Of a DNA stretch of 64,000 nucleotides, positions 37,834 to 45,842 are shown piece after piece. How positions within the stretch are numbered: position 1 is the first letter of the stretch; each line of letters opens with the position of its first letter. The notes under the pieces are model-generated. The model was not told the origin of the DNA and ran no database searches. It saw only the letters and a list, made by a program, of their open reading frames with translations. Made by a program: the position numbers and the translations under genes. This stretch comes from Zhongshania aliphaticivorans (GTDB lineage Bacteria; Pseudomonadota; Gammaproteobacteria; Pseudomonadales; Spongiibacteraceae): positions 837,501 to 901,500 of the forward strand of contig NZ_CP014544.1 in NCBI RefSeq assembly GCF_001586255.1, written 5' to 3'.

Positions 37834-37859
37834 GGCCACTGAGAAAGTGGTCTTTTTTT
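37834..37859 (+). terminator. Intrinsic terminator after the GMC dehydrogenase
   Basis: GGCCACT-GAGAA-AGTGGTC (7-bp stem, one wobble) followed by TTTTTTTG. It ends the CYP153/ferredoxin/GMC operon and separates it from the convergent FadL gene. Confidence 0.87.
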
Positions 37860-37895
37860 GTTTCTATTTGCTTTTTTATTGGGCAAACATAATGC

Positions 37896-39215
37896 TTAAA
37901 AGGATTTTCGCCACGCAATATCAATTGACGCGAGCTTGTTGCTCAAGGTAATTTGCTGATCGCTAGCGAGCGGGTTGTTGCCGATAATCTCTTGCTTGGG
38001 GACGTAGTTAAAGGTGAGGTCGATTGTGTCTATCGTATTGGGTGACCAACTGATCCCGACATTGTAGCGCTCGTCAAAAACGGCTGTTGAAATTAAGTTG
38101 TTAATAATCTCCCGTTGATCGAGGGGTTTCTTGTGCACGTCGCTATAGCCAAACCTCAGGGTGATTTTTTCGTCTACTCGATAATGTAGGCCCAGCTTCA
38201 GTACGCTTAAATCACTCCAGCCAAAGCCGGGGCCGTTGTCGTCACCGTAGCGGCCGGGAGCGCTACCGGAGTTGGCGTAGGCTTTAACCTTGGAAAAATA
38301 AATTCGCTGATAATCAGCAATTAGAGTTAGCGATGGATTTGCTTGCCATGCAAGTCCGTATTGCAGGTAGGGTGCTATATCGAGATCACCTTGCTCTGCC
38401 AATAGTCCGCGATACTCTTGGTGTTTTTGCATATAGCCTTTGGATTGCAAGGTCAGGCCGGCGGTGAGTTGATCGTTGATAACTAAGGTGGCTCCCGTTT
38501 TTATACCGTAGCCAAAACTTTGTGAATGGCCATTGTTGCTGAGTTTATTCGGCGCAGCGGAGGCTGGTGAAAATAATTGAAAGCCGTTTACTTCTATCGT
38601 TTGGTAAATTAGCTCGGGGCTAATACCGATGCGCAGTCGCTCATTTAGCTGGTGTGACCATGTGGGCGCGATGAAGATTTGCGCAATATCCGAGCCGGTG
38701 TCACCGAAACACAAATAACCCTGTTGCGGGGTATTGCTAGGGCAGTTCGGATTGTCAAAAGCCTTGTAGTTGATGTTGATGCCGCCGTTGCCGTAGACCA
38801 CAAGGCCAATGGCGTTACGTTCATCTATTTGGCGATGTATTGCGCCAAAAGGGATGGGGAAAACACCGTCAATCTCGGCGGGTACATCGGGCTCGGCTCG
38901 GCGTTGGCCGGGGGCGAATACAAAAGCGCCATTGGGCTGACTGCTTGCTGTTGGTTCCTTGGCGTAGGCGGTTTGCCCCGCAGACAGAAAAATACTGCCG
39001 AGCACCCAGCCGTCTTTTTCTAGAGCTAAAATTCCCGCCGGATTTGTCGCAATTACCATGCTGTCTTCGGCAAAGGCGACGCCTGCGCCAGACAGTGCGC
39101 GATTTGTTGCGCCTGCGCCATTGAGGTAGCTGCCGAGCCCAGCTTGGCTGGCAGCACTAAGAACTAGGAGTTGACAGCCAAACACCAGGTTTATTATTTT
39201 TGTTTTTCTTGTCAT
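37896..39215 (-). CDS. FadL/TodX-family outer-membrane hydrocarbon channel
   Basis: A 439-residue outer-membrane protein. A signal peptide ends near SAASQA, and the mature N-terminus GLGSYLNGAGATNRALSGAG with VAFAEDSMVIATNPAGIL is the FadL hatch motif. The barrel ends in a Phe. FadL/TodX proteins pass long-chain fatty acids or aromatic hydrocarbons across the outer membrane. It lies 97 bp past the AlkB/CymA-type terminator stem; in Pseudomonas putida F1 a protein of this kind (CymD) sits with the p-cymene monooxygenase, so hydrocarbon entry is the likely role. Confidence 0.93.
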   Translation of the reverse strand: MTRKTKIINLVFGCQLLVLSAASQAGLGSYLNGAGATNRALSGAGVAFAEDSMVIATNPAGILALEKDGWVLGSIFLSAGQTAYAKEPTASSQPNGAFVFAPGQRRAEPDVPAEIDGVFPIPFGAIHRQIDERNAIGLVVYGNGGININYKAFDNPNCPSNTPQQGYLCFGDTGSDIAQIFIAPTWSHQLNERLRIGISPELIYQTIEVNGFQLFSPASAAPNKLSNNGHSQSFGYGIKTGATLVINDQLTAGLTLQSKGYMQKHQEYRGLLAEQGDLDIAPYLQYGLAWQANPSLTLIADYQRIYFSKVKAYANSGSAPGRYGDDNGPGFGWSDLSVLKLGLHYRVDEKITLRFGYSDVHKKPLDQREIINNLISTAVFDERYNVGISWSPNTIDTIDLTFNYVPKQEIIGNNPLASDQQITLSNKLASIDIAWRKSF

Positions 39216-39311
39216 TGGCGTATTCCTTTTTATTTCTAAGTTTTCTTTTTTTGTCTTTCTCAGGGATAGCGCGGAGCATGCCTAGCCTAGCTTGCACTGA
39301 TTTATAAACGC

Positions 39312-39338
39312 CAAAAGGGCAGCCAATTGGCTGCCCTG
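39312..39338 (-). terminator. Intrinsic terminator of the membrane monooxygenase gene
   Basis: AGGGCAGCCAA-TTGGCTGCCCT is a 22-bp perfect palindrome at 39316-39337, followed on the minus strand by TTTTGG. It lies 25 bp after the monooxygenase stop and well before the FadL start, so the two are probably separate or partly coupled units. Confidence 0.82.
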
Positions 39339-39362
39339 CATGAATGCTGTGTGACGGTATGT

Positions 39363-40484
39363 TTAGACGCCAGACATTTGCGCTTGGCTTGGATTGCTTT
39401 CGCGCTCGGCAAACCAATCTGGCCAGCCGGCTTTGCGGTTTTGCTCACGGGCAAGTACTTGCTCTTCGGCGCTGGCAAAGTTGAGATCCCATTCTTTTAG
39501 CGCGGGCATAATGATCATGCGGTGCCAAATCGGTGGAATTAAGGCGGTGAGAAAACACACAAACACATTAGGCAGTACTACTGCAGAGGTGTCGGGCTTT
39601 AAGCGGTAAAAGGGGATATAGGCATCCAGGTGGTGGTCGGCGTGGTTGGTAATTTCAAAAGCCACAACACGACTAATGGGGTGCAGGTGATTCCACACGT
39701 GGCGGCGACCAATCGGTTTGCCGGCTACGCGCACTTGCCCGTAGTGCTGGAAGTAATTGAAAGTTTCTACCCACAGACGTGCTGCGGCAGCGCCACCAAG
39801 CCCAAACGCCAGAGCCGCTAGGCCACCAAGGACATACAGGGCCAGTGCAAAGATGGTCAAAGCGATTATGCCTTTCCACAGCTGGTGATGAATAGACCAG
39901 CGGCCGTAACCGCGTTTTACTAAGGCTTCGCTTTCTAGGCGCCATGCAGTTTTGGTGCTTTCATACACGGCGTAGGGTGCAAAGGAGTAAAGCGTTGAGC
40001 CGCGCGCTGCCGTATCGCAGTCATCGGGGGTGCCAACGTCGAGGTGGTGGCCGACCATGTGCGCAATATTGCGGGTGGCATCTAAGTATATAACCTGACA
40101 ATAGGTGCCCACAAACTTCATGAGTGTACCCTGCTTGTGGTACAACTCGTGCGTGGTAGGCACGCCGATAATAACCCCGAGCCAAGAAGCGGATAGCGCG
40201 CCGCCAAGCATGGCCATAAAGCTCATATCGCCTTTGCCGATCTGCCAGGCGAGAATCATATATAGGCCAACAGAGAACACGGCGCCCAACCAAACTGGGA
40301 TTAAGGCGAGGGATGCGTTTTTAATACTGCGCTGCTTGGTGTCGCGGGGCATTACGCCGTCGATCAGTGCAAACAGCAGCAGGGTTGATAGGCCGGTCCA
40401 CGCGTAAATACCGCCGGCACATATACCCACGGCGGCAGCGATCTGCGCCAGTGGGCCTGTGTAATATCGAATGTAATCAAACAT
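39363..40484 (-). CDS. AlkB/XylM/CymA-type membrane di-iron monooxygenase
   Basis: A 373-residue integral membrane hydroxylase with about six hydrophobic spans. The eight-histidine pattern is recognisable: HELYHK (112-117), AHMVGHH (141-147), FNYFQHYGQ (242-250) and NHADHH (280-285). The third box contains the HYG signature of alkane hydroxylases, but the usual EHxxGHH has Ala before the His. ATG 40484 is preferred because AAGGT lies 7 nt upstream. Products of this family hydroxylate n-alkane, xylene or p-cymene methyl groups, using rubredoxin or a CymAb-like reductase; neither partner is nearby. The FadL gene downstream and the cmt-like operon favour p-cymene or a similar substrate. Confidence 0.88.
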   Translation of the reverse strand: MFDYIRYYTGPLAQIAAAVGICAGGIYAWTGLSTLLLFALIDGVMPRDTKQRSIKNASLALIPVWLGAVFSVGLYMILAWQIGKGDMSFMAMLGGALSASWLGVIIGVPTTHELYHKQGTLMKFVGTYCQVIYLDATRNIAHMVGHHLDVGTPDDCDTAARGSTLYSFAPYAVYESTKTAWRLESEALVKRGYGRWSIHHQLWKGIIALTIFALALYVLGGLAALAFGLGGAAAARLWVETFNYFQHYGQVRVAGKPIGRRHVWNHLHPISRVVAFEITNHADHHLDAYIPFYRLKPDTSAVVLPNVFVCFLTALIPPIWHRMIIMPALKEWDLNFASAEEQVLAREQNRKAGWPDWFAERESNPSQAQMSGV

Positions 40485-40596
40485 GATCAATCACCTTCCT
40501 GCATTAAATTATTGTTAGTGAATGTTGCGGCTGAATGGCATGTGCGCCGAGCTTCTTTCGCTGTTGATCAGTATGGAACTGTACAAAAATTAACGC

Positions 40597-40635
40597 AGGT
40601 CATTTATTGCCAATATAAGGTCATTTATTGCCAAT
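40597..40635. promoter_or_regulatory. Two 18-bp direct repeats, likely AraC-type operator
   Basis: AGGTCATTTATTGCCAAT occurs exactly at 40597-40614 and again at 40618-40635, a 21-bp period, i.e. two helical turns. The pair lies between the membrane monooxygenase gene (minus strand, start 40484) and the AraC gene (plus strand). Tandem direct repeats at this spacing are the usual operator form for AraC-type activators, so this is a strong candidate for control of the monooxygenase and autocontrol. Confidence 0.85.
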
Positions 40636-40685
40636 TTTGATTGCGTGCGTACAATAAACTAACCATGGTCAGCGGTGATGAAATA

Positions 40686-41717
40686 ATGGAGTTCTCCGAC
40701 AGTAATATGACAACGGCCGCGATTCCCATGACGTACTCGCGGGTGGCTGCTCGGGCCTTGGGGCTCGGTGAGCGCCAACTGGATAGGCTCATGTTTGGTT
40801 CGGGGGTGTTAGGGCGCGATTTGCTTCGCGATGATCGGTATCTCAACGGTCGGCAGCAGGTGCAAATTTTGAGTAATGCCCTGGACATCTCTGGGGACGA
40901 GGCGTTTGGTCTGTATTATGGCAAGCAGATTACGCCATCTACCCATGGACCGATGGGTTTTTTGGTGAACAGCAGTCCGACGCTCTTAGAGGCGCTGGAG
41001 AGCTTTCGCGATTATTTGCCCTTGCGTATGAACCTGACCGCCATATCTGTATGTAAAACCGAGGACTGGCTGGAGTGTCGTCTTGGCGTAAGCCATGGAG
41101 TGACACAGAAAGTTTATCGATTGTTTATAGAAACCCTTAGCTTGGGCTTGCTTGCGATCACAGAGTCGATATTAGGACGCCCTTTGTCGGAGGGGGGCTT
41201 GTGGCTAAGCTATCCGCCACCTAGCTACCGCGAGAAATATTACAGTGCCTATCCCTGCGTGGTAAATTTTTCAGCGAAGGAAAATCTGCTGCGGATTCCA
41301 GCTGCACTAGCTAATACAGTTAACGCCTCCTCAGACTCTCGTAATTACGAGCTTGCCTTGGATCAATGCCGACAGCTACTGCGGCAGATGACACCAGATG
41401 AGCATAACGTTGTTAGCCAAGTGCGCAGATTATTGCTGTCTAGCCCGAATCATCAGCTGGTGGAGGCCGATGTTGCAGCAGCCCTGTTTGTCAGTAAGCG
41501 GACCTTGGCAAGGCGCTTGGCGCAAGAAGGCGTAGGTTTTCGTGAGGTGCGCGATCAGGTGCTGTCATCATTGGCCGAGGGCTATTTGCTGAACACCCAG
41601 TTGAGTGTCGATGTTGTGGCGACTTTGCTCAATTATCACGATGCGTCTAATTTTCGCCGCGCGTTTAAGCGCTGGTACGGTGTATCGCCCGATACCTTTC
41701 GTAAGCGAGGTAAATAA
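40686..41717 (+). CDS. AraC-family transcriptional regulator (arabinose-binding N-domain type)
   Basis: A 343-residue regulator (358 if counted from a TTG upstream; an ATG at 40665 is a second option). The N-terminal two-thirds match the AraC_binding_2/arabinose-type effector domain (GPMGFLVNSSPTLLEALESF). The C-terminal AraC helix-turn-helix pair is at about 240-340 (VEADVAAALFVSKRTLARRL and DVVATLLNYHDASNFRRAFK, then RWYGVSPDTFRKRG). It is divergent from the AlkB/CymA-type gene across a tandem 18-bp repeat operator, so activation of that gene by the hydrocarbon or its oxidation product is likely. Confidence 0.9.
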   Translation: MEFSDSNMTTAAIPMTYSRVAARALGLGERQLDRLMFGSGVLGRDLLRDDRYLNGRQQVQILSNALDISGDEAFGLYYGKQITPSTHGPMGFLVNSSPTLLEALESFRDYLPLRMNLTAISVCKTEDWLECRLGVSHGVTQKVYRLFIETLSLGLLAITESILGRPLSEGGLWLSYPPPSYREKYYSAYPCVVNFSAKENLLRIPAALANTVNASSDSRNYELALDQCRQLLRQMTPDEHNVVSQVRRLLLSSPNHQLVEADVAAALFVSKRTLARRLAQEGVGFREVRDQVLSSLAEGYLLNTQLSVDVVATLLNYHDASNFRRAFKRWYGVSPDTFRKRGK

Positions 41718-41945
41718 CGCTCTCCAATAAAAGGGTTTGTGGCTGTGTCAGAATATCGCTTGGCGATTTACTGGATGACGTGGCGCTATTCGCTTTAAGG
41801 CAATAATTGAGTTGTGAATCAATATGATAAGAGCTTGATTTATTGAGGAAAATAAGCATACATTTAGCTTGGATATTGTTACTATATGAATGGTTAAAAT
41901 TTAGGTTTATTTTATTCGTTCTGGCTGTGATTAAAGAGGTCTGTG

Positions 41946-42464
41946 ATGGCAAAGGTGGCAAGCTCAAAAGGATACGACGAGGCACTTTCAGGTGACCTGC
42001 AGGTTTCTGATGAAGATGCGAAGATTAGGTTGGGATTTTTGATTCATGACGCCGCGCGTTTGCGCCGTATTGTGATTGATGAAATTTTTAAGCCGCTGCG
42101 CGTTACTCGCTCACAGGCATGGGCGCTAGCCTATCTGTCGCGCCGCGATGGCTTAACCCAGTCAGACCTTGCTGATGATATGAACTTAGGCAAAGTCACT
42201 TTGAGCGGTTTGATTGATCGCTTGGAAGATGTCGGTATGGTTGAGCGCCGCGCAGACCCTGGTGATCGTCGCATTAAGCGTATCTTCATCACCAAGGAAG
42301 GTCGTCGTGTAATCAAGGAAATGCGTATTCTTACCTTGGACTGTAATAAGCAGATGCTCGATGAGATTAGCCACGAAGAAGTTGTGCAGGTGGTTGATGT
42401 CCTGCGCAAGTTGAATCGTAATATCAAAACCATGAAAGCCAATATGGCAATCAAAGACAAGTAG
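41946..42464 (+). CDS. MarR-family transcriptional regulator 1
   Basis: A 172-residue winged-helix regulator. The fold is readable at about 50-130: VTRSQAWALAYLSRRDGLTQ, the recognition region SDLADDMNLGKVTLSGLIDR, and the wing VERRADPGDRRIKRIFITKEG. It lies 340 bp upstream of the first gene of the cumate-type operon, in the same orientation, so it is a prime candidate to control it. Aromatic-acid-sensing MarR proteins commonly regulate such operons. Confidence 0.92.
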   Translation: MAKVASSKGYDEALSGDLQVSDEDAKIRLGFLIHDAARLRRIVIDEIFKPLRVTRSQAWALAYLSRRDGLTQSDLADDMNLGKVTLSGLIDRLEDVGMVERRADPGDRRIKRIFITKEGRRVIKEMRILTLDCNKQMLDEISHEEVVQVVDVLRKLNRNIKTMKANMAIKDK

Positions 42465-42489
42465 CGTTTGTTTTCGGCGCTGGGCCTCT

Positions 42490-42512
42490 CTGGCCGCCGC
42501 TTCGGTGGCCAG
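42490..42512 (+). terminator. Hairpin after MarR regulator 1
   Basis: CTGGCCGCC-GCTTC-GGTGGCCAG is a 9-bp GC stem with one wobble, 25 bp after the MarR stop codon. No U-run follows, so it is a weak or Rho-assisted terminator candidate. Confidence 0.55.
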
Positions 42513-42705
42513 CTCGCTCTGTGCTCGCGTTAAGTTTCCCTCTGCTGTCGACGGCGGCGCATTTTGCGTGTTCTCCGTTTGCCCCTCTGTAACCCTGCAA
42601 CACCCAGATACTTAAAGAATGCTTTTCTCGTGCCGTGGCGTTTAGCCTGCGGTCTAGTCTTGTCCCTGATGCCTCATTTGCGTGTAGAAATTTTAAGCCC
42701 TAGTG

Positions 42706-42770
42706 TTGACAGAAATCTAAAATAAAAATACAGTGCGTTTACACGGTTTGTTTTGTCTTGGTTTGCCAAG
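42706..42770 (+). promoter_or_regulatory. Sigma-70 promoter of the cumate-type operon with a downstream palindrome
   Basis: TTGACA (42706-42711), 17-bp spacer, TACAGT (42729-42734) gives a near-consensus promoter with transcription start expected near 42741. CTTGG-TTTG-CCAAG (42757-42770) is an inverted repeat just downstream of that start, well placed for a repressor. The rest of the 340-bp gap (42465-42804) shows only the hairpin at 42490. Confidence 0.72.
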
Positions 42771-42804
42771 GCCTCAAGCACAATAATTAAAAGGGCATAT
42801 TCCA

Positions 42805-43710
42805 ATGGATGTTCCATTTCTTTATCGCCAGCTCAGTTACGTTGCGCTGAATGTAAGCGATTTGTCCCGTTCAACCAGTTTTTACTCAGATCTACTTGGT
42901 CTTGAGCTTAGCGCCGAGCAGGTCGGTGAAAGTTCGGCCTTGCGTTGCGACAGTCATGCGGCAAGCTTGCTCTTGTATCAGGCCGATGAGCCAGGCCTGC
43001 GTCGGGTGGCATTCCAGTTGGCGTCCAGTGCCGATCTTGCCGCGGCGGCCACGCACTTTGAAGCTCGCGGTTATGAAATTTGGCCTATACCCAGCGAAGA
43101 GTTGCCATTTTTGCGCGTCGCCGGTGGCTTTCGTCTTTATGAACCCACAACGCGGGTGACCTTTGAGTATTTTGCGTCGGTAATGGATTTAGGTAAGGCG
43201 TATCAGCCAACCGTTGCCAATATTCAGCGGCTAGGTCATGTGGTATTGCGGGTGGTCGACTTAGATGGCTGCTGGGAAGTATTAGAGCGGGATTTTGGTT
43301 TGCTAAGTTCCGACTTTGTTGAAGACAAGGCTGTGTGGGCGCGTTGCTATCCCAATCCCTTTCATCACAGCCTTGCGCTAGTAAAGAGCCCTGAGAACGG
43401 CCTGCATCACGTTAACTTTATGGTTACCGAGATTGATGATATTGGCCGCGCCAGAAATCGTCTGATGGATGCCGGTGTCGATATTGTTTTTGGCCCTGGC
43501 CGACATAAGCCCTCGGGCAGTGTGTTTCTCTACTTCCTCGATCCCGATGGTATGACCGCCGAGTTTAGCTTTGGTATGGAAGAGTTCCCCGCAGAAAACG
43601 CGCGGGAGCCCCGGATGTTAGAGAACTCCTCAACCACTATGGATTTGTGGGGTGGTAAACCGAAGCCAACGTTTTCAAGCGCTGGCGTTATTGCTGGCAA
43701 GGATCGCTAA
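42805..43710 (+). CDS. cmtC: Type I extradiol ring-cleavage dioxygenase (2,3-dihydroxy-p-cumate dioxygenase-like)
   Basis: A 301-residue two-domain VOC-fold extradiol dioxygenase that splits a catechol ring next to its hydroxyls. The Fe(II) ligands are visible: His145 (QRLGHVVLRV), His201 or His202 (GLHHVNFMV) and Glu253 (DPDGMTAEFSFG), with Tyr243 and His234 as second-sphere residues. It is the first gene after the operon promoter. With a decarboxylase and hydrolase downstream, the expected substrate is 2,3-dihydroxy-p-cumate or a close homologue, cleaved at C3-C4; a plain catechol 2,3-dioxygenase role is less likely. Confidence 0.85.
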   Translation: MDVPFLYRQLSYVALNVSDLSRSTSFYSDLLGLELSAEQVGESSALRCDSHAASLLLYQADEPGLRRVAFQLASSADLAAAATHFEARGYEIWPIPSEELPFLRVAGGFRLYEPTTRVTFEYFASVMDLGKAYQPTVANIQRLGHVVLRVVDLDGCWEVLERDFGLLSSDFVEDKAVWARCYPNPFHHSLALVKSPENGLHHVNFMVTEIDDIGRARNRLMDAGVDIVFGPGRHKPSGSVFLYFLDPDGMTAEFSFGMEEFPAENAREPRMLENSSTTMDLWGGKPKPTFSSAGVIAGKDR

Positions 43711-43712
43711 GC

Positions 43713-44480
43713 ATGGTCGCGCAATCTTTAGTGGGCAAACTTGCGGTTATCACCGGCGCTTGCAGTGATATTGGCAAGGCCATCGCCAGCTCCTTTTTAG
43801 AGGCTGGTGCTGACCTCGTTTTGGCCGATCTAGATGCCCAAAAATTGGCAGACCTCAAGGCCGACCTCGTTGCGCAGGCTAGCGCAGAACAGCGTATTGC
43901 CGTAAATGCTGGTGACTTGTCACTTCAAGCCGATGCCGAGGCCCTGATTCGTCTTGCTGAGGAGTTGGGCGGTGCGGCGATACTGGTCAACAACGCTGGC
44001 GGCGGCATAATTAAGTCGTTTTTAGATCACACGCCAGAGACGCTTACCCAAACAGTGAACCGCAATTTGTGGACGGCGCTATGGTGCTGCTGGGCGGTAT
44101 TGCCGGGCATGAAGGCGCGGGGCTTTGGCCGCATTATTAATATTGGTGCAGATTCTGTGCGCAATGGGCTGGCTGATCACGCTGCCTACAATGCTGCCAA
44201 AGGTGGCGTTCACGGTATGACAACAGGTTTGGCGCGGGAGTTTGCAAGGGACAATATCACCGTAAATACGGTTGCGCCCTGTGCAGTACAAACCGCTGCA
44301 TTGGCGCACTTTCTTGATAACGATCCCAATACAGCCGAAAAATTTCTTAATGTTATTCCCATGGGGCGCGCGGCGAAAACGAATGAGGTTGCCTCAATGG
44401 TGCGCTACCTCGCCGGTGACGATGCCGCGTTTGTAACAGGCCAAGTGATTAGCGTTAACGGTGGCTCGACAATGCTGTGA
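43713..44480 (+). CDS. cmtB: SDR-family cis-dihydrodiol dehydrogenase
   Basis: A 255-residue short-chain dehydrogenase starting 2 bp after the dioxygenase stop codon. It has the NAD motif TGACSDIG, a NNAGGG element, and the catalytic Ser, Tyr and Lys in GADSVRNGLADHAAYNAAKG. The glycine-rich motif carries Ser-Asp rather than the commoner residues. In a dioxygenase operon such an enzyme re-aromatises the cis-dihydrodiol to the catechol, so 2,3-dihydroxy-2,3-dihydro-p-cumate dehydrogenase is the natural role. The fold itself is generic; the assignment is from context. Confidence 0.8.
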   Translation: MVAQSLVGKLAVITGACSDIGKAIASSFLEAGADLVLADLDAQKLADLKADLVAQASAEQRIAVNAGDLSLQADAEALIRLAEELGGAAILVNNAGGGIIKSFLDHTPETLTQTVNRNLWTALWCCWAVLPGMKARGFGRIINIGADSVRNGLADHAAYNAAKGGVHGMTTGLAREFARDNITVNTVAPCAVQTAALAHFLDNDPNTAEKFLNVIPMGRAAKTNEVASMVRYLAGDDAAFVTGQVISVNGGSTML

Positions 44481-44546
44481 GCATTTGTTGGTCAGCTTGT
44501 AAGCGATCCGCAGAGCTGACGCCCCAGATTAATTAGGAGAACAATA

Positions 44547-44927
44547 ATGAATAGCGATGTTATTGCTAAAGATGAACAGCAAAGTGTGGAGTGGGCCTTT
44601 ATTTGCAAAATTGCCGATTTGCCACGTAATGATATTGGTACTGCCAAGCATCCTGGCGGTCGTTTAGATTTAGCGATTTATCAGCTCGACGGTGAGATCT
44701 ATGTGACCTCGGACCGCTGTACCCACGGCGCAGCTTCTTTAAGTGAAGAGGGTGAGCAGCAGGGCCATATTGTGGAATGTGCTTGGCATAACGGTCGATT
44801 TGATGTGCGCACTGGCGAGGCCTTAACCATGCCTTGCCGCACGCCGCTGCCGTTTTTTGATGCTAAGGTAATCGACGGTGATATCTATATTAATCCCAAG
44901 CCTAAGCGTTTTAAAAAACCTGAATAG
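44547..44927 (+). CDS. cmtAd: Rieske [2Fe-2S] ferredoxin of the ring-hydroxylating dioxygenase
   Basis: A 126-residue Rieske ferredoxin that passes electrons to the dioxygenase terminal oxygenase. The cluster motifs are CTHG (Cys58, His60) and CAWHNG (Cys78, His81), with 17 residues between the two pairs. ATG 44547 follows TAGGAGA. It lies within the operon before the hydrolase, while the large and small oxygenase subunits come later. No reductase gene was found in the operon. Confidence 0.92.
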   Translation: MNSDVIAKDEQQSVEWAFICKIADLPRNDIGTAKHPGGRLDLAIYQLDGEIYVTSDRCTHGAASLSEEGEQQGHIVECAWHNGRFDVRTGEALTMPCRTPLPFFDAKVIDGDIYINPKPKRFKKPE

Positions 44928-44983
44928 GCACGCTTAATCGTTATTCAAAAATAAGTAATTTAAATTATTCGGCGGAGAAAAAC

Positions 44984-45820
44984 ATGAGCGAAACGAATCC
45001 TGAGATGGGCAAACGCGCAGAACTACGTAGTGGCTACGGCGCAAATTACCTAGAGGCCGGCGACAAGAGTAAGCCCTGTGTGATACTGCTGCACGGCTCA
45101 GGCCCCGGCGTCACTGGCTATGCCAACTGGCGCTTATTACTGCCTGAATTGCAAAATGATTTTTATGTCTTGGCGCCAGATGTGGTGGGCTTTGGTTACA
45201 CCGATCACCCCAAAAATTTTGAATATAATATGGATAACTGGTTGGTCTTTGTCTGTGAATTTATGGATGCCGTTGGCGTGAGCAAGGCGCATTTTGTGGG
45301 CAATTCCTTTGGCGGCGCGCTCAGCTTAGCGATGGCGGCGCGTCACCCCGAGCGGGTCGAGCGTTTTGTGATGATGGGTGCGGCGGGAATTCACTTCGAA
45401 ATTACCGAAGGTCTGCGTTTGGTGTGGGGCTATAAGCCTTCGGTCGAAGCGATGGCAGAGTTGATGTCGGTATTTGCCTATAACAAAAATTTAGTAAGTC
45501 ATGAAATTATAAAATCGCGGTACGAGGCTAGTATTCGCCCTGGCTACCAAGATGCCTACGAACAGTTATTTCCTGAGCCTATGCAAGAAAAGCTAAATGG
45601 CTTGTGTATACCTGAAGACGAAATCCGCTTGATTAATCACGAGGCGCTCGTCGTTCACGGCCGCGAAGACGTCATTGTGCCAATGGAAAATTCTATCAAG
45701 GCGCATCGTCTATTGAAAAATTCTGAACTTCATACCTTTAGCCAGTGTGGTCACTGGACTCAGGTGGAAAAGCCCCGCGCCTTTGCCGATCTAGTGCGAA
45801 ATTTTTTAATGCGAGTTTGA
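44984..45820 (+). CDS. cmtE: Alpha/beta hydrolase (meta-cleavage product hydrolase)
   Basis: A 278-residue alpha/beta hydrolase of the meta-cleavage C-C hydrolase type. It has the oxyanion LLHGSGPGVTGYANW (35-49), nucleophile Ser108 in VGNSFGG, Asp in VVHGREDVIVP, and His in CGHWTQVEKP. Such enzymes hydrolyse a vinylogous 1,5-diketone. In the cumate route the substrate after decarboxylation is 2-hydroxy-6-oxo-7-methylocta-2,4-dienoate, giving 2-hydroxypenta-2,4-dienoate and isobutyrate. Genes before and after in the operon support that place. Confidence 0.88.
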   Translation: MSETNPEMGKRAELRSGYGANYLEAGDKSKPCVILLHGSGPGVTGYANWRLLLPELQNDFYVLAPDVVGFGYTDHPKNFEYNMDNWLVFVCEFMDAVGVSKAHFVGNSFGGALSLAMAARHPERVERFVMMGAAGIHFEITEGLRLVWGYKPSVEAMAELMSVFAYNKNLVSHEIIKSRYEASIRPGYQDAYEQLFPEPMQEKLNGLCIPEDEIRLINHEALVVHGREDVIVPMENSIKAHRLLKNSELHTFSQCGHWTQVEKPRAFADLVRNFLMRV

Positions 45821-45842
45821 TCTTTATATAGGGTTTTAAAAT

